Shown: positions 1-6,024, counted from the stretch's first letter. The stretch is 9,909 nucleotides of DNA from Sedimentisphaerales bacterium (GCA_016928975.1 JAFGJR010000281.1:1-9909), one strand, 5' to 3'. Made by a program: numbers and translations. Notes: generated from the letters alone by a model not told the origin.

Positions 1-440
1 AGAATCTCCGGGGTGTGGAGCCTCAGCCGTTCGTTTATTCTCCGAATGTGCTTGCGTTTGTTGGCATTCGCAAGATGGTTGCAGTTCCAGGTCAGCAGGT
101 AGTCCATCTTGTGAAACGAGGCCACTGCCAAATGCAGGGCGTCACCCAATTCGTCCTTGGGCATGAGATAGTGGGAGATATAGACCTCGACAATATCCCT
201 GATGTCGTCGGTGATCTCCAGGAGCCTGAGATCGCCGATGAGCGACAACTTGGCCTCCTTATCGGGATGATCGTCGGATTCCAGCTCAAGAAAGACGGCC
301 TCAGACGTGTAGCACGCAAACCCCTTTCTGCTCCCATCCCACCACAGGCGAGTCCAGTTCCGCATAGCCACGAACTCGGCTTCAGACCTTGTTTCATGGT
401 AGAACGACGGTATCGACGTTTCGATGTAAACCGTTTCCAT
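1..440 (-). CDS. VapC-like PIN-domain ribonuclease, 3' end cut by window edge
   Basis: My translation of the minus strand from the ATG at 440-438 is open to base 1 (146 codons, no stop). It begins METVYIETSIPSFYHE, which matches the N-terminus of a VapC family in which the usual first Asp is Glu (E7, followed by T8-S9). Other PIN landmarks are the acidic AVFLELES segment (E52/E54), the GDALHLAVAS helix with D100, and LLTWNCNHLANANK (residues 115-128). PIN proteins are metal-dependent ribonucleases, usually the toxin of a toxin-antitoxin pair. An in-frame TAA at 452-450 with no other start between fixes the start at 440; no clear Shine-Dalgarno is seen. Family members run about 10-20 residues further, so only the C-terminus is missing. 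I see no antitoxin-like ORF upstream; a partner could lie downstream, outside the window. Family assignment is confident, the toxin role is inferred. Confidence 0.85.
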   Translation of the reverse strand, partial: METVYIETSIPSFYHETRSEAEFVAMRNWTRLWWDGSRKGFACYTSEAVFLELESDDHPDKEAKLSLIGDLRLLEITDDIRDIVEVYISHYLMPKDELGDALHLAVASFHKMDYLLTWNCNHLANANKRKHIRRINERLRLHTPEI

Positions 441-803
441 AACAGCATTTTACCCAACCGTGGCCCGGATTTCACGGAATAATTCTGCGGGGAGGTCGGC
501 GGCACGTCTTCATAATTGGCATTGACGGCCCAGGTACCGTCAATTGTTGTCGATGAAGAAGGCGGAGCCGCTGTGCGGGCGAGTTCGATCGTTTCATTCA
601 CCCAGCCTCCGAAGCCGGATTTGTCCCGATGAGCTCGGTCTGTGGCGTGGGGCGTGGCGTCGGCGTTGCCTGCCATCCGGCTTCGGCTGGCGGGGTGATG
701 AGCGGGTAAACGCGCCACGTGCTGAATAAGCGAAATGAGTCCTTTCTCAGTCCTTGCGGGACAGGGAGTTAAGCATAACGGGAACGCCTGTGCTATTTTG
801 TTG
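441..803. other. Intergenic stretch without a convincing gene
   Basis: No frame in this stretch gives a recognisable protein or a good ribosome site. A minus-strand open frame crosses it, but its translation is Pro/Ser/Arg-rich and unlike any family I know, and it runs in a different frame from the PIN gene. The stretch contains the large inverted repeat at 602-690. Near the promoter it has a short direct repeat (agtcctt, around 738 and 750). Confidence 0.5.
602..690. repeat. Imperfect inverted repeat, 16 paired bases with a long loop
   Basis: ccagcc at 602-607 and gaagccggat at 611-620 are matched by atccggcttc at 675-684 and ggctgg at 685-690. This gives a 10-bp and a 6-bp perfect stem separated by a 3-base bulge (608-610), enclosing about 54 bases. 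The loop holds GT/GC-rich near-repeats (gtggcgtggggcgtggcgt). There is no T-tract after the stem on either strand, so it does not look like an intrinsic terminator. It may be a small dispersed repeat element; function unknown. Confidence 0.55.
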
Positions 804-834
804 TTGACACAATACTGCGTGGATATGGTATAAT
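804..834 (+). promoter_or_regulatory. Near-consensus sigma70 promoter with extended -10
   Basis: TTGACA lies at 804-809 and TATAAT at 829-834, both perfect matches to the sigma70 consensus, with a 19-base spacer (a little longer than the ideal 17). The bases TGG at 826-828 give an extended -10 (TGnTATAAT), which tolerates poor spacing. Transcription would start near 841, placing the hairpin at 867-958 in the 5' leader of the gene at 1025. The -10 overlaps an in-frame ATG at 833, which argues against that ATG being the translation start. Confidence 0.6.
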
Positions 835-866
835 GACCAATGTGCGAGCCGCGGCGGTTCGCAACC

Positions 867-958
867 GGGTGGCAGCGGCAAGCGCCAGCTTGCCGATGGC
901 TCTTGGGAGCGGTAGCGCCATCGGCAAGCTCCGAAGACTCCGCTTGCCGCTGCCACCC
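867..958 (+). repeat. Long nested perfect hairpin in the 5' leader
   Basis: The outer arms gggtggcagcggcaagcg (867-884) and its exact reverse complement (941-958) form 18 perfect base pairs. Inside them agcttgccgatggc (887-900) pairs perfectly with 917-930 over 14 bp. The arms are offset by a 2-base bulge on the left (885-886) and a 10-base bulge on the right (931-940), and the loop is 901-916. It lies between the promoter at 804-834 and the start codon at 1025, so it would be transcribed as a very stable RNA structure. The Shine-Dalgarno (1011-1015) lies outside it. It could be a dispersed REP/MITE-like element or a regulatory leader. Only the symmetry is directly seen. Confidence 0.7.
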
Positions 959-1024
959 GACATTGAGACGAGACCACGAGGCAATATCAAAAATCAAACA
1001 TCTTACATTTGGAGGATCACGCCC

Positions 1025-1903
1025 ATGACGACGGAAGCACAAATCACCGCCAATCGTGCCAATGCGAAAAAGTCCACTGGGCCGCGTACGGCTGAGGGCA
1101 AGGCTGTCGTGGCGCAAAACGCCATCAAGCATGGGTTACTGTCCCGCCGGGCGGTCATCAAGGATGAAGACCCGGCCGAGTTCGAGGGCTACCGGGCCGC
1201 GATGATCGAGAGCCTGCGGCCGCGGGATGCGGCGGAAGAGTCGGTGGTCCAGCGGATCGTCAATTTGTCCTGGCGACTCAAGCGGGCCGAACGCATGCAG
1301 GATGAGACGCTCAACTTTCTGCTGGAGGCGGATGCCCGGGAGTGCCAGACGCGGCATCTGCGAGCCAGTGGCGATCCGTCCGGGTCGGAGGAGCTGACCT
1401 TCGGGCGGGTCATCGCCCGGGAGTTCTCCAGCGGCCGGACACTGGAGAAGCTGATGACCTACGAGCGGTGGATCGAGAACAGCCTGTATCGCAGCTTCAA
1501 CGAGCTGCACCGGCTCCGCCGGGAGCAGGAGGCGTTGAAACAAAGCCAATCGGCGGAAGTGTCATGTAGCACCCCCGCCCTCGGGGGTGATCCCAGCCGG
1601 GGGCGGCTGGGCTACATGGTCGATCACCCGATCTGCGAAACAAAGCCAATTGGAGAAGTGTCAAGTTTGAAGTGTGAAGTTCCAAGTGAGACGGAGTCAG
1701 GCTCGGCGTGCGAAACAAAGCCAATCGACGGTGGCGAGGCTGCTGTGGGGGCGGGTCCCGGCGCCCGGCCTGGGCAACCGCAGGGGGTTGCCCCTGCCAA
1801 CGCGAAACAAAGCCAATCCGCCGAACGAGCGACGGGGGCCAGAACCCTGCCGCGGTGCGTGCGACGCGTGGCATGGCACTATCATGGCGTGCCCCGCTCG
1901 TAG
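1025..1903 (+). CDS. STGPRT-motif protein of unknown function with repeat-built C-terminus
   Basis: A protein of 292 residues. The ATG at 1025 is chosen because GGAGG at 1011-1015 precedes it by nine bases and because the protein then begins directly with the conserved element TEAQITANRANAKKSTGPRT...GKA...NAIKHGLLSR (residues 3-40). An earlier in-frame ATG at 833 lies inside a promoter -10. The motif is typical of an uncharacterised family common in Planctomycetes and Acidobacteria, often near repeats. Residues about 45-171 are charged and probably helical (SVVQRIVNLSWRLKRAERMQDE, ELHRLRREQEAL). From K172 onward the frame runs through four copies of a 14-bp repeat and GC-rich hairpins, giving KQSQS or CETKPI according to frame. 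That part is probably repeat DNA captured into the reading frame, not a conserved domain. It converges on the beta-helix gene, with stops 55 bases apart. Function not known; a DNA-related role would be a guess. Confidence 0.72.
   Translation: MTTEAQITANRANAKKSTGPRTAEGKAVVAQNAIKHGLLSRRAVIKDEDPAEFEGYRAAMIESLRPRDAAEESVVQRIVNLSWRLKRAERMQDETLNFLLEADARECQTRHLRASGDPSGSEELTFGRVIAREFSSGRTLEKLMTYERWIENSLYRSFNELHRLRREQEALKQSQSAEVSCSTPALGGDPSRGRLGYMVDHPICETKPIGEVSSLKCEVPSETESGSACETKPIDGGEAAVGAGPGARPGQPQGVAPANAKQSQSAERATGARTLPRCVRRVAWHYHGVPRS
1563..1618. repeat. Cloverleaf-like palindromic element between repeat copies
   Basis: catgtagc (1563-1570) and gctacatg (1611-1618) form an outer 8-bp stem. Inside it acccccg (1571-1577) pairs with cgggggt (1582-1588) around a 4-base loop, and cccagcc (1592-1598) pairs with ggctggg (1605-1611, sharing one base with the outer stem). 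This gives a compact three-way junction of 56 bases, made almost wholly of paired sequence. It is inside the STGPRT gene but looks like an inserted small mobile or dispersed structural element. Confidence 0.65.
1772..1793. repeat. Short GC-rich hairpin in the repeat mosaic
   Basis: gggcaacc (1772-1779) and ggttgccc (1786-1793) are perfect reverse complements around a 6-base loop. It lies between repeat copies 3 and 4, as the cloverleaf element lies between copies 1 and 2. No T-run follows, and it is well inside the open frame, so a terminator role is unlikely. Confidence 0.55.
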
Positions 1904-1958
1904 CTCGTATCGAGCGATTGACAGAAGACTTCACAAGCCGGGACCGGCCGGCCGCCTG

Positions 1959-4553
1959 CTATGGGTACGCGTAGAAAGCGACGCCCTCATACATGAAGAC
2001 GCCGGACCATTCGCGAATGATGTAGGCCTTTTCGTTCTCGCTCATTGTGTAGAAGTGACAGCTCGTGATGGGCGACCAGAAACGGTAGATGGGTTTCGTG
2101 CCGGCGGGCTCATCGCCCTCAGCATACGCGTAGTACGCAACCCCCTCGAACGTCCACCAGTAGCTGTAGTCGCGGATCAGCATATCGCGCTCCGACTCGC
2201 TGATCGTGTAGAAGTGACAGCTCGTGTACGGCGACCAGAACCGATAGACCGGAGACAGGCCCGGATGGTAGTCCGTCAAGCAAGCCTTGAACGCGGGACC
2301 CTCGTAGTTCCAGGCATAAGAGTACTGGTTGATCAGTGTGACCCGCTCGCTCTCGTTGATCGTGTAGAAGTGCGTGCTCGTGATGGGCGACCAGAAGCGG
2401 TAGACGGTCGCGTAGAGCACCTCGAACTGGCCGTGCATGACAAGGACCTTGCCGTACCGGAACAGCACGCCGTCCACGTTCGTCACGCTGTACGAGCCCT
2501 CGAACGCCAGCTCGACCCCATATTCACCCTCCGCCAGATCGTAGGGACTGGAGTTGGTCGCCTGGCGGCTGAAGTCGTCCGTCATAACAGCGGCGCCGGT
2601 ATCCGAGTTGACGATGGCGAGGAAAACGTTGGTCACCGCCGTGTCGGTGCACGCATCCCACGCGACGGTCACCGGCGAGCCCACGCCGGCCTGCTGACCG
2701 GGGGCAACGATGTGAGGCTTCTGCGTCGGCGCCGGAATGGGATTGTTCGTGCCGGGCAGGGTGTACGGGACATTCGTCTGCTGCGTCGTGCCATTCTTGT
2801 AGTAGAGGACGACCAGGTAGTTGCCGTCGCCATACTGGCTCAGGGCCCCCACGTCGGTGAACCGTGCCCAATACTGCCACAGGTGCGTGCTCCCGCTGAC
2901 CTGGTGCGAGGTTTGGACATTGTCGGTCGAGGTGGACGGAGCGCTGGTGATCCGATACGCATATCCAGCCGGCGAGAGGAAATCGATGTGGTCCACGGAA
3001 TCGTCCGTCTGCATCTCCGCCACGAACCAATAGCCGGCCGTGGTGTCGCCGGGATTATCGTACAACTCGCCCTGGGAGATGTAGACCCAGGCCAGGTGGT
3101 CCATGATCCGCAGGCCCAACTGGTGCTCGTAGGCGCCCATGTCCGCGACGGCCGACCCGTCCAGGTTGCCGTCCACGATGCGCGGGTTGCCTTCATAGTC
3201 CTCCACTTCGATCGTCGAGATGCTGTTCGAGCCCGTATCGACACAGGGCGAGCTGCCCTGGAGGTGCAGATCGTCGCCGGCGGGATAGACGAACTTCGGG
3301 TCCGCCAGGATGTTGCCGGTGCCGGCGTAGACTGCGGTGCCCTGGACGTCACTGTATCGGACCACCGTCATCATTCCCGGCGTGTCGCTCTCGTCGCAGA
3401 TGCCGGCCCCGCCCATCGACGCGGTGTTCTCCCAGACGATGCAGTTGGTGAAGACGGGCTTGCCGAAGTAGTTGTAGACGCCGCCACCGCGACTGCCGGC
3501 ATTATTGGCGTAGATAGTGCAATTGGTGAACACCGGGGTCGATCGGTTGTCCGTGTAGATGGCGCCGCCCAAAGCGATGGCGCCGTTGTTCCTCAGGATG
3601 CAATTGACGAAGCTGCCGGAGCTTCCCTCGGCCTCGTAGATCGCGGCGCCACTGACATCGACGTGGTTGCCGTGGAAGAGGCCGTTCTTGACCATGATGG
3701 AGGACTGATAGCTGTAGATGCCGCCGCCCCGGCTGGAGCCGAGGTCGCAGCCGGCGAAATCACAGTCCAGAATGCCTGCGTCGGAGCCCGTATTGAAGAT
3801 GCTCGCGCCCAGGTTGGCCTTGTTGCCCGAGAAGATGCACTCGCTGATCGTCGGCGACGAGTCCTCATTGTAGATGGCGCCGCCGCACGTGGTGGTCATC
3901 TTCAGGCATCGGTTGCCGGTGAACTGGCAATCCATGATGCTGGTGTCGCAGTTGAGCAGGCAGATGCCCCCGCCGTAATCGCCGGTGGAGTTCTGCACGA
4001 ACGCACAATCGCTGATGGACCCGCCGGCGAACCGGGCAAAGATCCCGCCGCCGGCCAGTTCGGCGTAGTTGTCCACGAACGCACAGTTGAAAATGACGGG
4101 ATCGCAACTATCGATGAACATGCCGCCCCCGGCGTTGTTGGGGGCGCTGCCGAATCCGGAGCCGCCGGTGATCCGGAATCCGTCGATGGTGGCGTTGGCG
4201 GAGACCTGAAAGCAGTGAATGGCGGCATCGCCACCGTCGATGGAGGTCACAAAGACGGCTGCATTGCGCGCCGTGCCCTCGCCGCTATAGCCGCCGTAGA
4301 GGAAGATGGCTTTCGTGACCACGATCGGCGCGGTAATCGGATACGTGCCCTGCCTGACCCTGACGGTATCGTTGCCCACCGGCGAACATTTGTCCACTGC
4401 GGTCTGGATGGTGCGGAACGCGGTTACCCAGCTCAGTCCCGATGTGTTGTCGCCTTCCGGCGAAACGTAGTAGGTGGCCGCCTGGGACGCGGCGCATGCA
4501 AAAACCACGAGCAACGAAACGACGTGGATGATGCGGCGGATTCTGCTTTTCAT
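1959..4553 (-). CDS. Secreted parallel beta-helix protein with three DUF5648-like C-terminal repeats
   Basis: A protein of 864 residues. The ATG at 4553 is preferred over the GTG at 4556 because GGAGG lies five bases before the ATG and only two before the GTG. Residues 1-25 form a classical signal peptide (MKSRIRRIIH, hydrophobic core, cleavage near ASQA). Mature residues 27-60 (YYVSPEGDN..SWVTAFRTIQTAV) match the entry of pectate-lyase-like right-handed beta-helices. Residues about 60-410 show repeated short turns of the GGGI/GGAIY...C.F..N type, as in PbH1 repeats. Residues 417-477 (ADPKF...LHLQGSSPCVDTGS...ADMGAYEH) match the closing module usual in such proteins. A beta-rich linker follows (about 478-716). 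Residues 717-864 hold three repeats of about 50 residues with YRFWSP..S.HFYT and EG.AFYA, resembling DUF5648. No catalytic residues can be assigned, so a surface or adhesin-like role is inferred. A 981-codon open frame on the opposite strand is a shadow. Confidence 0.88.
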   Translation of the reverse strand: MKSRIRRIIHVVSLLVVFACAASQAATYYVSPEGDNTSGLSWVTAFRTIQTAVDKCSPVGNDTVRVRQGTYPITAPIVVTKAIFLYGGYSGEGTARNAAVFVTSIDGGDAAIHCFQVSANATIDGFRITGGSGFGSAPNNAGGGMFIDSCDPVIFNCAFVDNYAELAGGGIFARFAGGSISDCAFVQNSTGDYGGGICLLNCDTSIMDCQFTGNRCLKMTTTCGGAIYNEDSSPTISECIFSGNKANLGASIFNTGSDAGILDCDFAGCDLGSSRGGGIYSYQSSIMVKNGLFHGNHVDVSGAAIYEAEGSSGSFVNCILRNNGAIALGGAIYTDNRSTPVFTNCTIYANNAGSRGGGVYNYFGKPVFTNCIVWENTASMGGAGICDESDTPGMMTVVRYSDVQGTAVYAGTGNILADPKFVYPAGDDLHLQGSSPCVDTGSNSISTIEVEDYEGNPRIVDGNLDGSAVADMGAYEHQLGLRIMDHLAWVYISQGELYDNPGDTTAGYWFVAEMQTDDSVDHIDFLSPAGYAYRITSAPSTSTDNVQTSHQVSGSTHLWQYWARFTDVGALSQYGDGNYLVVLYYKNGTTQQTNVPYTLPGTNNPIPAPTQKPHIVAPGQQAGVGSPVTVAWDACTDTAVTNVFLAIVNSDTGAAVMTDDFSRQATNSSPYDLAEGEYGVELAFEGSYSVTNVDGVLFRYGKVLVMHGQFEVLYATVYRFWSPITSTHFYTINESERVTLINQYSYAWNYEGPAFKACLTDYHPGLSPVYRFWSPYTSCHFYTISESERDMLIRDYSYWWTFEGVAYYAYAEGDEPAGTKPIYRFWSPITSCHFYTMSENEKAYIIREWSGVFMYEGVAFYAYP
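1962..2405 (-). repeat. Three tandem DUF5648-like coding repeats
   Basis: The 3' end of the beta-helix gene encodes residues 717-768, 769-821 and 822-864, each starting V/I-YRFWSP and containing HFYT followed by acidic S/N-E residues and a closing EG-x-AFYA. The repeats are also visible in DNA: gtgtagaagtg and ggcgaccagaa recur near 2047, 2207 and 2363. Similarity at DNA level suggests fairly recent duplication or gene conversion. The last two copies have Cys in place of Thr before HFYT. Confidence 0.85.
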
Positions 4554-4674
4554 CACATCCTCCCTGATCTATCCGTGTCCTCAAGAGCTTCCTATCCACT
4601 ACCAGGGCATCCGGGGTGATGCCGCCTGAAAGCTCCAGGTACACCCATACTCCGTATATTTCCCCCGTATCTTA

Positions 4675-4694
4675 TTGCGCGTGAGTATGCGCAA
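4675..4694. promoter_or_regulatory. Operator-like dyad
   Basis: TTGCGC at 4675-4680 and GCGCAA at 4689-4694 are perfect inverted half-sites separated by eight bases, giving a 14-base centre-to-centre spacing. This is a plausible site for a dimeric helix-turn-helix regulator and lies upstream of both divergent genes. No regulator gene is present in the window. Confidence 0.3.
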
Positions 4695-4831
4695 GAGAGA
4701 ATGAAAAGGCAAGCTTTTTCTGGCAAGATAGGTAAAATTTTCTGCATGATTCAGTTCTGCGGCGTTCGCGGCGACACCCGTGGGAGCAATGAGAAGGATT
4801 CTCGGTTTTCTTTTTGAGAATTCCATCCACA

Positions 4832-4861
4832 TTGGGCATTTGCCAAACGCCATGATACAAT
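4832..4861 (+). promoter_or_regulatory. Candidate promoter for the pseudopilin cluster
   Basis: TACAAT at 4856-4861 matches five of six -10 bases and is preceded by TGA, making an extended -10. The best -35 at normal distance is TTGGGC (4832-4837, 18-base spacer), which matches only three of six. It sits about 100 bases before the start codon at 4963. A weak candidate. Confidence 0.3.
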
Positions 4862-4949
4862 AGGAGATAAGGAAAGGTGCAGAGACATGCACGGCGAAGC
4901 GATGAGCCAGGCATGGCAGGTCCGGAACGCTTCAGCTCCCCTGACTGAA

Positions 4950-4960
4950 GAGGGGGGGGG
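4950..4960 (+). promoter_or_regulatory. Ribosome site merged with a run of nine G
   Basis: The only Shine-Dalgarno-like sequence before the ATG at 4963 is GA at 4950-4951 followed by nine consecutive G (4952-4960). The G run fills the space between the ribosome site and the start codon. A change in its length would move GAGG relative to the ATG. Overlapping stems (cttcag 4930-4935 with ctgaag 4945-4950, or the cccc run with the G run) could also cover the site. Confidence 0.5.
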
Positions 4961-4962
4961 CT

Positions 4963-5859
4963 ATGTGCAAGTCTCGTATTCATAATCACTTGCGGATAAC
5001 CGACCATGGACGTTCGTTCATCCGTCGCAACGCCTTCACCCTCATTGAGCTTCTGGTCGTCATCGCGATCATCGCCCTGCTCATGGCGATCCTCCTGCCC
5101 GCCTTGCAGCGAGTCCGAAAGCAGGCCAGAGCGGTAACCTGCCGGGCTAATCTCAAGCAATGGGGCATGGTGCTTGCTTTGTACACTGAGGATAGCCAGG
5201 GCCGTTTCCCGGAGGCCATGGGCAGCGGCATATGGCTCCTGCGAGGCTCGAAACTGAGTGACGGCGATGCGAACGTGCCCGGGATCGACCAACCGGTCGA
5301 TGCCAAGGACCTCGCCTGCTGCCCTACAGCGGTCAAGCCGGGGACAAGTGGGACCTTCTCCGGCAGTGTCTCATTGGGCCCGTTGATGGACTGGCGTGTG
5401 GCGGGCACAATCGGCTCGACCTTTGAGGCCTGGCAACTCACCAGCCCCGGGCCTCCATTTTGCAGCAGCTATGGTTTCAACGAGTGGCTGTTCGGCGACC
5501 GGTTCTTCGGCTTGACGTCGCCGAACCGGCGCGGAGTGGATGCCTTCGTCGTTCGAGGAAAAGCCAACATCCCTGTGCTCCTCGATTGCGTGCATCCGGG
5601 GATGCGACCGGATGCGCGGGATCGACCGCCCAGGGCAGAGGATCGCCCTGGCGGAAGGATGGGGTTCTTCTGTGTGAATCGTCATCAGGCGCACACGAAC
5701 GGTCTCTTCCTCGATTGGTCCGTGAGGAGGGTCGGCCTCAAGGAATTGTGGACGCTGAAATGGTATATGGAGTTCGACACTGCCGGGCAGTGGACAAAGG
5801 CCGGCGGGGCTGAACCCGAAGACTGGCCCGAATGGATGCGCGGGTTCAAGGACTATTGA
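4963..5859 (+). CDS. Planctomycete-type pseudopilin with H-x9-D element
   Basis: A protein of 298 residues. Residues 1-24 are a basic leader, followed by the type IV pilin/type II secretion pseudopilin signature [21 protein letters not shown]25 is the expected first mature residue, E29 the conserved Glu at +5, and 25-45 the single membrane helix. The residue before the cleavage point is Ala (A24), not the usual Gly. The motif should be processed by a prepilin peptidase and the product assembled in the inner membrane. The C-terminal part has [15 protein letters not shown] (239-253): H241 and D251 are spaced as in H-x9-DG proteins, with Trp in place of Gly. [11 protein letters not shown] and the ending WMRGFKDY are typical of a large family expanded in Phycisphaerae. 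It leads the plus-strand cluster. Whether it builds a pilus, a secretion pseudopilus or a surface protein is not known. Confidence 0.92.
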   Translation: MCKSRIHNHLRITDHGRSFIRRNAFTLIELLVVIAIIALLMAILLPALQRVRKQARAVTCRANLKQWGMVLALYTEDSQGRFPEAMGSGIWLLRGSKLSDGDANVPGIDQPVDAKDLACCPTAVKPGTSGTFSGSVSLGPLMDWRVAGTIGSTFEAWQLTSPGPPFCSSYGFNEWLFGDRFFGLTSPNRRGVDAFVVRGKANIPVLLDCVHPGMRPDARDRPPRAEDRPGGRMGFFCVNRHQAHTNGLFLDWSVRRVGLKELWTLKWYMEFDTAGQWTKAGGAEPEDWPEWMRGFKDY

Positions 5860-5906
5860 GTGCATCGATATGGAGTCAGAAGGGCGAATACATAAAACGG
5901 ATTGAG

Positions 5907-5918
5907 AAAGGAGGTGAT
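5907..5918 (+). promoter_or_regulatory. Extended Shine-Dalgarno, near-perfect match to 16S rRNA tail
   Basis: AAAGGAGGTGAT contains AAGGAGGTGAT, complementary over 11 bases to the usual bacterial 16S 3' end, five bases before an ATG at 5924. Other genes in this window have at most a GGAGG-type core. Such strength in front of an 8-codon frame is odd and points to a translated leader or a ribosome-standby site. Confidence 0.65.
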
Positions 5919-5923
5919 ACCAA

Positions 5924-5950
5924 ATGCGAATCGCCGGGAGGGCGCGCTGA
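5924..5950 (+). CDS. Candidate 8-residue leader peptide
   Basis: ATG at 5924 opens a frame encoding MRIAGRAR and stopping at TGA 5948-5950. It is preceded, at five bases, by the strongest ribosome site in the window (5907-5918). Its stop shares one base with the ATG of the next mini-ORF (TGATG, 5948-5952), the arrangement used in translational coupling. Three of the eight residues are Arg, but there is no clear attenuator hairpin. It is too short for codon statistics. The reading frame and the ribosome site are seen; the leader role is inferred. Confidence 0.4.
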   Translation: MRIAGRAR

Positions 5951-6024
5951 TGCGCTTGGAGTTGTGTGATGCACAGTGGCAAAGACAAACGGGAATCCTT
6001 GAGAGACAGGAGACGCCATCATGA
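5950..6024 (+). CDS. Candidate 24-residue coupling peptide
   Basis: ATG at 5950 overlaps the stop of the 8-codon frame (TGATG) and opens 24 codons (starting MRLELCDAQWQRQTG, ending RQETPS). The stop TGA at 6022-6024 overlaps the ATG of the gp19-like gene at 6021 (ATGA). It has no good Shine-Dalgarno of its own. The peptide is hydrophilic and matches no family I know. The likely function, if translated, is to pass ribosomes to the downstream gene. Alternatively the overlaps are chance: the gp19-like gene has its own AGGAG at 6008-6012, inside this frame. Confidence 0.35.
   Translation: MRLELCDAQWQRQTGILERQETPS

Larger units (their letters stand above)
1537..1817 (+). repeat. Four interspersed copies of a 14-bp repeat
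   Basis: gaaacaaagccaat occurs identically at 1537-1550, 1637-1650, 1712-1725 and 1804-1817. Start-to-start intervals are 100, 75 and 92 bases. A preceding gc is shared by three copies, and copies 1 and 2 stay similar for about 14 further bases (to gaagtgtca). Because intervals are not multiples of three, the unit is read as KQSQS in copies 1 and 4 and as ETKPI in copies 2 and 3. Spacers carry hairpins (1563-1618, 1772-1793) and an aagt-rich tract with near-repeats (1655-1688). There is no CRISPR-like regularity and no cas gene. Confidence 0.85.
4554..4962. promoter_or_regulatory. Divergent intergenic region between beta-helix and pseudopilin genes
   Basis: About 400 bases without a convincing gene; small open frames here lack ribosome sites and family features. 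It must hold promoters for both divergent genes. Visible elements are a perfect dyad ttgcgc-N8-gcgcaa at 4675-4694 (operator-like), a 6-bp hairpin ggcatc/gatgcc at 4606-4623 in the leader of the minus-strand gene, and a possible plus-strand extended -10 (TGATACAAT, 4853-4861) with a poor -35. The region 4700-4820 is more AT-rich than the flanking genes. Confidence 0.45.

Noticed and set aside
453..515. Possible antitoxin remnant ending DLPAELFREIRATVG just before the PIN gene
   Set aside because: The frame is closed by a stop only about 20 codons upstream and no start or longer antitoxin-like sequence joins it, so it could be chance.
833..1024. N-terminal extension of the STGPRT gene to the ATG at 833
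   Set aside because: That ATG overlaps a -10 element, the extension translates the hairpin, and GGAGG before 1025 fits the start where the family motif begins.
92..1132. A 346-codon minus-strand open frame across the PIN gene and the intergenic DNA
   Set aside because: It is out of frame with the recognisable PIN protein, crosses the promoter and both large hairpins, and its translation is Arg/Ser/Pro-rich without a known motif.
1537..1817. CRISPR-like array
   Set aside because: The repeat is only 14 bp, intervals are irregular (100, 75, 92), it lies in an open frame, and spacers contain palindromes. No cas gene is present.
1895..1916. Terminator between the two convergent genes
   Set aside because: cgctcg and cgagcg make only a 6-bp stem around a 10-base loop, with no T-run on either side. 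Too weak to call.
1944..1953. ccggccggcc palindrome near the end of the beta-helix gene
   Set aside because: Short and expected in GC-rich DNA; no accompanying signal.
1674..4619. A 981-codon open frame on the plus strand opposite the beta-helix gene
   Set aside because: Its translation is low in pattern (Val, Asp, Arg, Gly, Ala-rich) with no domains or signal. The minus-strand protein has a ribosome site, signal peptide and clear repeats. The long antisense frame is a by-product of GC-rich codon use.
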